27,712 nt of DNA from Euglena gracilis (lineage: Eukaryota; Euglenozoa; Euglenophyceae; Euglenales; Euglenaceae), in NCBI GenBank assembly GCA_900893395.1, contig CAAHFI012014199.1:1-27712 (forward strand). The letters run 5' to 3'. The first letter of the stretch is position 1; each line of letters begins with the position of its first letter. The notes beneath the pieces were generated by a model that was not told the DNA's origin, did not search any database, and saw nothing but the letters and a program-made list of their open reading frames with translations. Of the stretch, positions 21,877 through 27,712 are shown one piece after another. Both the position numbers and the translations under genes were made by a program.

Positions 21877-24800
21877 AAACCGATCGGGGTTCCCATTGTG
21901 TTCCCCGGGATAGCCACTTTGCTGTGCCGGCCGGATTAGTGCCTACGGGTGTGAAAAACATGCGGATGTCAAAAAACTGTCCGGATATGGACAGTTTTGG
22001 AGGGGTGGAAGAGGGCCGCAAATGGCAGTACAACCTGTTCCCTTACATGGCCTCATGGGAAACCGCGTTTTGGCCCCAAAACTGGAAACCGATCGGGGTT
22101 CCCATTGTGTTCCCCGGGATAGCCACTTTGCTGTGCCGGCCGGATTAGTGCCTACGGGTGTGAAAAACATGCGGATGTCAAAAAACTGTCCGGATATGGA
22201 CAGTTTTGGAGGGGTGGAAGAGGGCCGCAAATGGCAGTACAACCTGTTCCCTTACATGGCCTCTGGGAAACCGCGTTTTGGCCCAAAACTGGAAACCGAT
22301 CGGGGGTTCCCATTGTGTTCCCCGGGATAGCCACTTTGCTGTGCCGGCCGGATTAGTGCCTACGGGTGTGAAAAACATGCGGATGTCAAAAAACTGTCCG
22401 GATATGGACAGTTTTGGAGGGGTGGAAGAGGGCCGCAAATGGCAGTACAACCTGTTCCCCTTACATGGCCTCATGGGAAACCGCGTTTTGGCCCCAAAAC
22501 TGGAAACCGATCGGGGTTCCCATTGTGTTCCCCGGGATAGCCACTTTGCTGTGCCGGCCGGATTAGTGCCTACGGGTGTGAAAAACATGCGGATGTCAAA
22601 AACTGTCCGGATATGGACAGTTTTGGAGGGGTGGAAGAGGGCCGCAAATGGCAGTACAACCTGTTCCCCTTACATGGCCTCATGGGAAACCGCGTTTGGC
22701 CCCAAAACTGGAAACCGATCGGGGGTTCCCATTGTGTTCCCCGGGATAGCCACTTTGCTGTGCCGGCCGGATTAGTGCCTACGGGTGTGAAAAACATGCG
22801 GATGTCAAAAAACTGTCCGGATATGGACAGTTTTGGAGGGGTGGAAGAGGGCCGCAAATGGCAGTACAACCTGTTCCCCTTACATGGCCTCATGGGAAAC
22901 CGCGTTTGGCCCAAAACTGGAAACCGATCGGGGTTCCCATTGTGTTCCCCGGGATAGCCACTTTGCTGTGCCGGCCGGATTAGTGCCTACGGGTGTGAAA
23001 AACATGCGGATGTCAAAAAACTGTCCGGATATGGACAGTTTTGGAGGGGTGGAAGAGGGCCGCAAATGGCAGTACAACCTGTTCCCCTTACATGGCCTCA
23101 TGGGAAACGCGTTTTGGCCCTAAAACTGGAAACCGATCGGGGTTCCCATTGTGTTCCCGGGATAGCCACTTTGCTGTGCCGGCCGGATTAGTGCCTACGG
23201 GTGTGAAAAACATGCGGATGTCAAAAAACTGTCCGGATATGGACAGTTTTGGAGGGGTGGAAGAGGGCCGCAAATGGCAGTACAACCTGTTCCCCTTACA
23301 TGGCCGCGTTTTGGCCCAAAACTGGAAACCGATCGGGGGTTCCCATTGTGTTCCCCGGGATAGCCACTTTGCTGTGCCGGCCGGATTAGTGCCTACGGGT
23401 GTGAAAAACATGCGGATGTCAAAAAACTGTCCGGATATGGACAGTTTTGGAGGGGTGGAAGAGGGCCAAATGGCAGTACAACCTGTTCCCTTACATGGCC
23501 TCATGGGAAACCGCGTTTTGGCCCCAAAACTGGAAACCGATCGGGGGTTCCCATTGTGTTCCCCGGGATAGCCACTTTGCTGTGCCGGCCGGATTAGTGC
23601 CTACGGGTGTGAAAAACATGCGGATGTCAAAAAACTGTCCGATATGGACAGTTTTGGAGGGGTGGAAGAGGGCCCAAATGGCAGTACAACCTGTTCCCCT
23701 TACATGGCCTCATGGGAAACCGCGTTTTGGCCCCAAAACTGGAAACCGATCGGGGGTTCCCATTGTGTTCCCCGGGATAGCCACTTTGCTGTGCCGGCCG
23801 GATTAGTGCCTACGGGTGTGAAAAACATGCGGATGTCAAAAACTGTCCGGATATGGACAGTTTTGGAGGGGTGGAAGAGGGCCGCAAATGGCAGTACAAC
23901 CTGTTCCCCTTACATGGCCTCATGGGAAACCGCGTTTTGGCCCCAAAACTGGAAACCGATCGGGGTTCCCATTGTGTTCCCGGATAGCCACTTTGCTGTG
24001 CCGGCCGGATTAGTGCCTACGGGTGTGAAAAACATGCGGATGTCAAAAAACTGTCCGGATATGGACAGTTTTGGAGGGGTGGAAGAGGGCCGCAAATGGC
24101 AGTACAACCTGTTCCCCTTACATGGCCTCATGGGAAACCGCGTTTTGGCCCAAAACTGGAAACCGATCGGGGGTTCCCATTGTGTTCCCGGATAGCCACT
24201 TTGCTGTGCCGGCCGGATTAGTGCCTACGGGTGTGAAAAATGCGGATGTCAAAAACTGTCCGGATATGGACAGTTTTGGAGGGGTGGAAGAGGGCCGCAA
24301 ATGGCAGTACAACCTGTTCCCCTTACATGGCCTCATGGGAAACGCGTTTTGGCCCAAAACTGGAAACCGATCGGGGGTTCCCATTGTGTTCCCCGGGATA
24401 GCCACTTTGCTGTGCCGGCCGGATTAGTGCCTACGGTGTGAAAAACATGCGGATGTCAAAAAACTGTCCGGATATGGACAGTTTTGGAGGGGTGGAAGAG
24501 GGCCGCAAATGGCAGTACAACCTGTTCCCCTTACATGGCCTCATGGGAAACCGCGTTTTGGCCCCAAAACTGGAAACCGATCGGGGGTTCCCATTGTGTT
24601 CCCCGGGATAGCCACTTTGCTGTGCCGGCCGGATTAGTGCCTACGGGTGTGAAAAACATGCGGATGTCAAAAAACTGTCCGGATATGGACAGTTTTGGAG
24701 GGTGGAAGAGGGCCGCAAATGGCAGTACAACCTGTTCCCCTTACATGGCCTCATGGAAACCGCGTTTTGGCCCAAAACTGGAAACCGATCGGGGTTCCCA

Positions 24801-25190
24801 TTGTGTTCCCCGGGATAGCCACTTTGCTGTGCCGGCCGGATTAGTGCCTACGGTGTGAAAAACATGCGGATGTCAAAAACTGTCCGGATATGGACAGTTT
24901 TGGAGGGGTGGAAGAGGGCCGCAAATGGCAGTACAACCTGTTCCCCTTACATGGCCTCATGGGAAACCGCGTTTTGGCCCAAAACTGGAAACCGATCGGG
25001 GGTTCCCATTGTGTTCCCCGGGATAGCCACTTTGCTGTGCCGGCCGGATTAGTGCCTACGGTGTGAAAAACATGCGGATGTCAAAAACTGTCCGGATATG
25101 GACAGTTTTGGGGGGTGGAAGAGGGCCGCAAATGGCAGTCAACCTGTTCCCTTACATGGCCTCGGGAAACCGCGTTTTGGCCCAAAACTG
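21877..25190. repeat. Right type B array, moderately shortened units
   Basis: Sixteen monomers carry B diagnostics (CATTGTG, GCCACTTTGCTGTG, CTGTCCGGATATGGACAG, CCTCATGGG, ACCGCG), with on average 3.9 bases missing per unit. Two units (about 23465 and 23670) have the GGCC(C)AAATGG form without the B G at position 143. Unit lengths fall from about 208-211 to 202 bp along the block. No A-type unit is seen. Confidence 0.88.
23130..23325. repeat. Monomer with a 12-bp internal deletion
   Basis: This 196-bp unit reads CATGGCCGCGTTTTGG where the consensus has CATGGCCTCATGGGAAACC followed by GCGTTTTGG. Twelve bases are lost as one block, bounded by a short CC match on each side. Most other length changes in this part are single bases in runs, so this is the best candidate here for a true deletion in the genome. 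Confidence 0.7.
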
Positions 25191-27712
25191 AAACCGATCG
25201 GGGTTCCATTGTGTTCCCCGGGATAGCCACTTTGCTGTGCCGGCCGATTAGTGCCTACGGGTGTGAAAAACATGCGGATGTCAAAAAACTGTCCGGATAT
25301 GGCAGTTTTGGAGGGGTGGAAGAGGGCCGCAAATGGCAGTACAACCTGTTCCCTTACATGCCTCTGGGAAACCGCGTTTTGGCCCAAAACTGGAAACCGA
25401 TCGGGGGTTCCCATTGTGTTTCCCCGGGATAGCCACTTTGCTGTGCCGGCCGGATTAGTGCTACGGGTGGAAAAACATGCGGATGTCAAAAAACTGTCCG
25501 GATATGGACAGTTTTGGAGGGGTGGAAGAGGGCCGCAAATGGCAGTACAACCTGTTCCCCTTACATGGCCTCATGGGAAACCGCGTTTTGGCCCAAAACT
25601 GGAAACCGATCGGGTTCCCATTGTGTTCCCCGGGATAGCCACTTTGCTGTGCCGGCCGGATTAGTGCCTACGGGTGTGAAAACATGCGCCGTCAAAAACT
25701 GTCCGGATATGGACAGTTTTGGAGGGGTGGAGAGAGGCCGCAAATGGCAGTCAAACCTGTTCCCCTTACATGGCCTCTGGGAAACCGCGTTTTGGCCCAA
25801 AACTGGAAACCGATCGGGGGTTCCCATTGTGTTCCCCGGGATAGCCACTTTGCTGTCCGGCCGGATTAGTGCCTACGGGTGTGAAAACATGCGGATGTCA
25901 AAAACTGTCCGGATATGGACAGTTTTGGGAGGGGTGGAAGAGGGCCCAAATGGCAGTACAACCTGTTCCCTTACATGGCCTCATGGGAAACCGCGTTTTG
26001 GCCCAAAACTGGAAACCGATCGGGGGTTCCCATTGTGTTCCCGCGGGATAGCCACTTTGCTGTGCCGGCCGGATGTGCTACGGGTGTGAAAAACATGCGG
26101 CGAAAAAACTGTCCGGATATGGACAGTTTTTGGAGGGGTGGAAGAGGGCCGCAAATGCAGTACAACCTGTTCCCCTTACATGGCTCTGGGAAACCGCGTT
26201 TTGGCCCAAAACTGGAAACCGATCGGGGTTCCCATTGTGTTCCCCGGGATAGCCTTTGCTGTGCCGGCGGATTAGTGCCTACGGGTGTGAAAAACATCGC
26301 GGTCAAAAAACTGTCGGATATGGACAGTTTGGAGGGGTGGAAGAGGGCCGCAAATGGCAGTACAACCTGTTCCCCTTACATGGCCTCTTGGGAAACCGCG
26401 TTTTGGCCCTAAAAACGGAAACCGATCGGGGGTTCCCATTGTGTTCCCCGGGATAGCCACTTTGCTGTGCCGGCCGGATTAGTGCCTACGTGTGAAAAAC
26501 ATGCGGAGTCAAAAAACTGTCCGGATATGGACAGTTTTGGAGGGGTGAAGAGGGCCGCAAATGGCAGTACAAACCTGTTCCCCTTACATGGCCTCATGGG
26601 AAACCGCGTTTTGGCCCCAAAACTGGAAACCGATCGGGGTTCCCATTGTGTTCCCGGGATAGCCACTTTGCTGTGCGGCCGGATTAGTGCTACGGGTGTG
26701 AAAACATGGCGTCAAAAACTGTCCGGATATGGACAGTTTGGAGGGGTGAAGAGGGCCGCAAATGGCGTACAAACCTGTTCCCTACAGGCCTCATGGGAAA
26801 CTCGGTTTGGCCCCAAACTGGAACCGATCGGGGGTTCCCATTGTGTTCCCGGGATAGCCACTTTGCTGTGCCGGCGGATTAGTGCCTACGGGTGTGAAAA
26901 ACATGCGGTCAAAAAACTGTCCGGATTGGACAGTTTTGGAGGGTGGAAGAGGGCGCAAATGCAGTAACAACCTGTTCCCCTTACATGGCCTCATGGGAAA
27001 ACCGCGTTTTGCCCAAACTGGAAACCGATCGGGGGTTCCCATTGTGTTCCCCGGGATAGCCACTTTGCTGTGCCGGCCGGATAGTGCCTACGGTGTGAAA
27101 AACATGCGGCCGTCAAAACTGTCGGATATGGACAGTTTTGGAGGGGTGGAAGAGGGCCCGCAAATGGCAGTACAACCTGTTCCCCTTACATGGCCTCATG
27201 GGAAACGCGTTTGGCCCAAAACTGGAACCGATCGGGGGTTCCCATTGTGTTCCCGGGATAGCCACTTTGCTGTGCCGGCCGGATTAGTGCCTACGGTGTG
27301 AAAACACATGCAGTCAAAAACTGTCCGGATATGGACAGTTTTGGAGGGGTGGAAGAGGGCCGCAAATGGCAGTACAACCTGTTCCCTACATGGCCTCATG
27401 GAAACCGCGTTTTGCCCCAAACTGGAAACCGATCGGGGTTCCATTGTTCCCGGGATAGCCATTTGCTGTGCCGGCCGGATTAGTGCTACGGGTGTGAAAA
27501 ACATGCGGCGTCAAAAACTGTCCGGATATGGACAGTTTTGGAGGGTGGAAGAGGGCCGCAAATGGCAGTACAACCTGTTCCCCTTACATGGCCTCATGGG
27601 AAACCGCGTTTTGGCCCAAAGCTGGAAACCGATCGGGGGTTCCCATTGTGTTCCCCGGGATAGCCACTTTGCTGTGCCGGCCGGATTAGTGCTACGGGTG
27701 TAAAAACATGCG
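25191..27712. repeat. Right-edge type B array, strongly shortened units
   Basis: Twelve complete monomers (194-209 bp) and an 87-bp partial one lie here. About 8.1 bases are missing per complete unit, the highest rate in the window. B diagnostics are kept. From 25.6 kb on, nine of ten complete units are altered at the CATGCGGATGTC site, for example CATGCGCCGTC, CATGCGGAGTC, CATGGCGTC, CATGCGGTC, CATGCGGCCGTC and CATGCGGCGTC. GTGCTACGGG (one C lost) also recurs. The window ends inside a monomer, so the array continues beyond it. Confidence 0.85.

Larger units (their letters stand above)
1..27712. repeat. Satellite DNA array, 211-bp monomer, about 134 units
   Basis: The window is a single head-to-tail tandem array. 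Taking AAACCGATCG as unit start, I count 133 complete monomers and a final partial unit of 87 bp; the unit is 211 bp in both main variants. All monomers share the same orientation and abut directly. Anchors found in nearly every unit are CCGATCGG (monomer positions 4-11), CCCGGG (29-34), CCGGCCGG (52-59) and the AAAAC...GTTTT dyad (98-123). The array reaches both window ends, so its true length is unknown. No gene, transposon or unique DNA interrupts it. The family is not one I recognise, and no CENP-B box (TTCG....A..CGGG) is present in the monomer. The length fits a nucleosome plus linker, as in many eukaryotic satellites; a centromeric, pericentromeric or subtelomeric site is inference. Confidence 0.97.

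Noticed and set aside
1-27712. CRISPR array
   Set aside because: Units abut with no unique spacers, and the repeat is 211 bp, far above CRISPR repeat size.
1-27712. Ribosomal intergenic spacer subrepeats
   Set aside because: No rRNA gene end, promoter or terminator is visible, and 134 uniform units would be exceptional. It cannot be fully excluded without flanking sequence.
1-27712. Transposon or LTR element origin of the array
   Set aside because: No terminal repeats, coding domains or target-site duplications are visible in the monomer, and no copy lies in the opposite orientation.

Overview
The whole 27.7 kb window is one uninterrupted tandem array of a satellite DNA with a 211-bp monomer (about 54.5% GC). 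Cutting each unit at AAACCGATCG gives 133 complete monomers plus an 87-bp partial one at the right end. All units run head to tail in the same orientation, with no spacer, no inserted transposon and no flanking unique sequence. I see no protein-coding gene, rRNA, tRNA, CRISPR array or other conventional gene. The many open frames are periodic by-products of a monomer of 3x70+1 bases. The organism cannot be named from the sequence. A long, homogenised, non-coding array of nucleosome-scale units points to eukaryotic satellite heterochromatin (centromeric, pericentromeric or subtelomeric). I do not recognise the monomer as any named family.

Two main monomer variants differ at 13 of 211 positions (about 6%). 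Type A fills the left end (1 to about 5.15 kb). Type B fills most of the rest. An intermediate, here called C, lies on both sides of the B core. It has a shortened GGGCCCAAA site and often ACCGTTTT instead of ACCGCGTTTT. The layout is: A array (1-5133); an A/B crossover monomer (5086-5288); C-rich transition (5289-6315); B with one-base length variants (6316-11145); a B core of 34 consecutive monomers of exactly 211 bp that look identical (11146-18319); B/C with a run of five 210-bp units (18320-20629); a mosaic block in which A-type bases return (20630-21876); and B again, increasingly shortened (21877-27712).

Length loss is graded towards both ends. Net missing bases per monomer are about 7.6 (left A), 5.6, 1.0, 0 (core), 1.8, 3.9 and 8.1 (right edge). 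The losses are mostly one-base shortenings of homopolymer runs. This looks like deletion-biased long-read consensus error at low-coverage contig ends, laid over a real A/C/B subfamily structure. The subfamily structure rests on shared substitutions and is much more trustworthy than the single-base deletions.

The most interesting monomer feature is a dyad at monomer positions 98-123. In B it is a perfect 10+10 bp inverted repeat with a 6-bp spacer. In A two of the ten pairs are mismatched, so two of the A/B differences complete the symmetry. This could be a protein-binding or hairpin-forming site, but nothing in the window proves a function.
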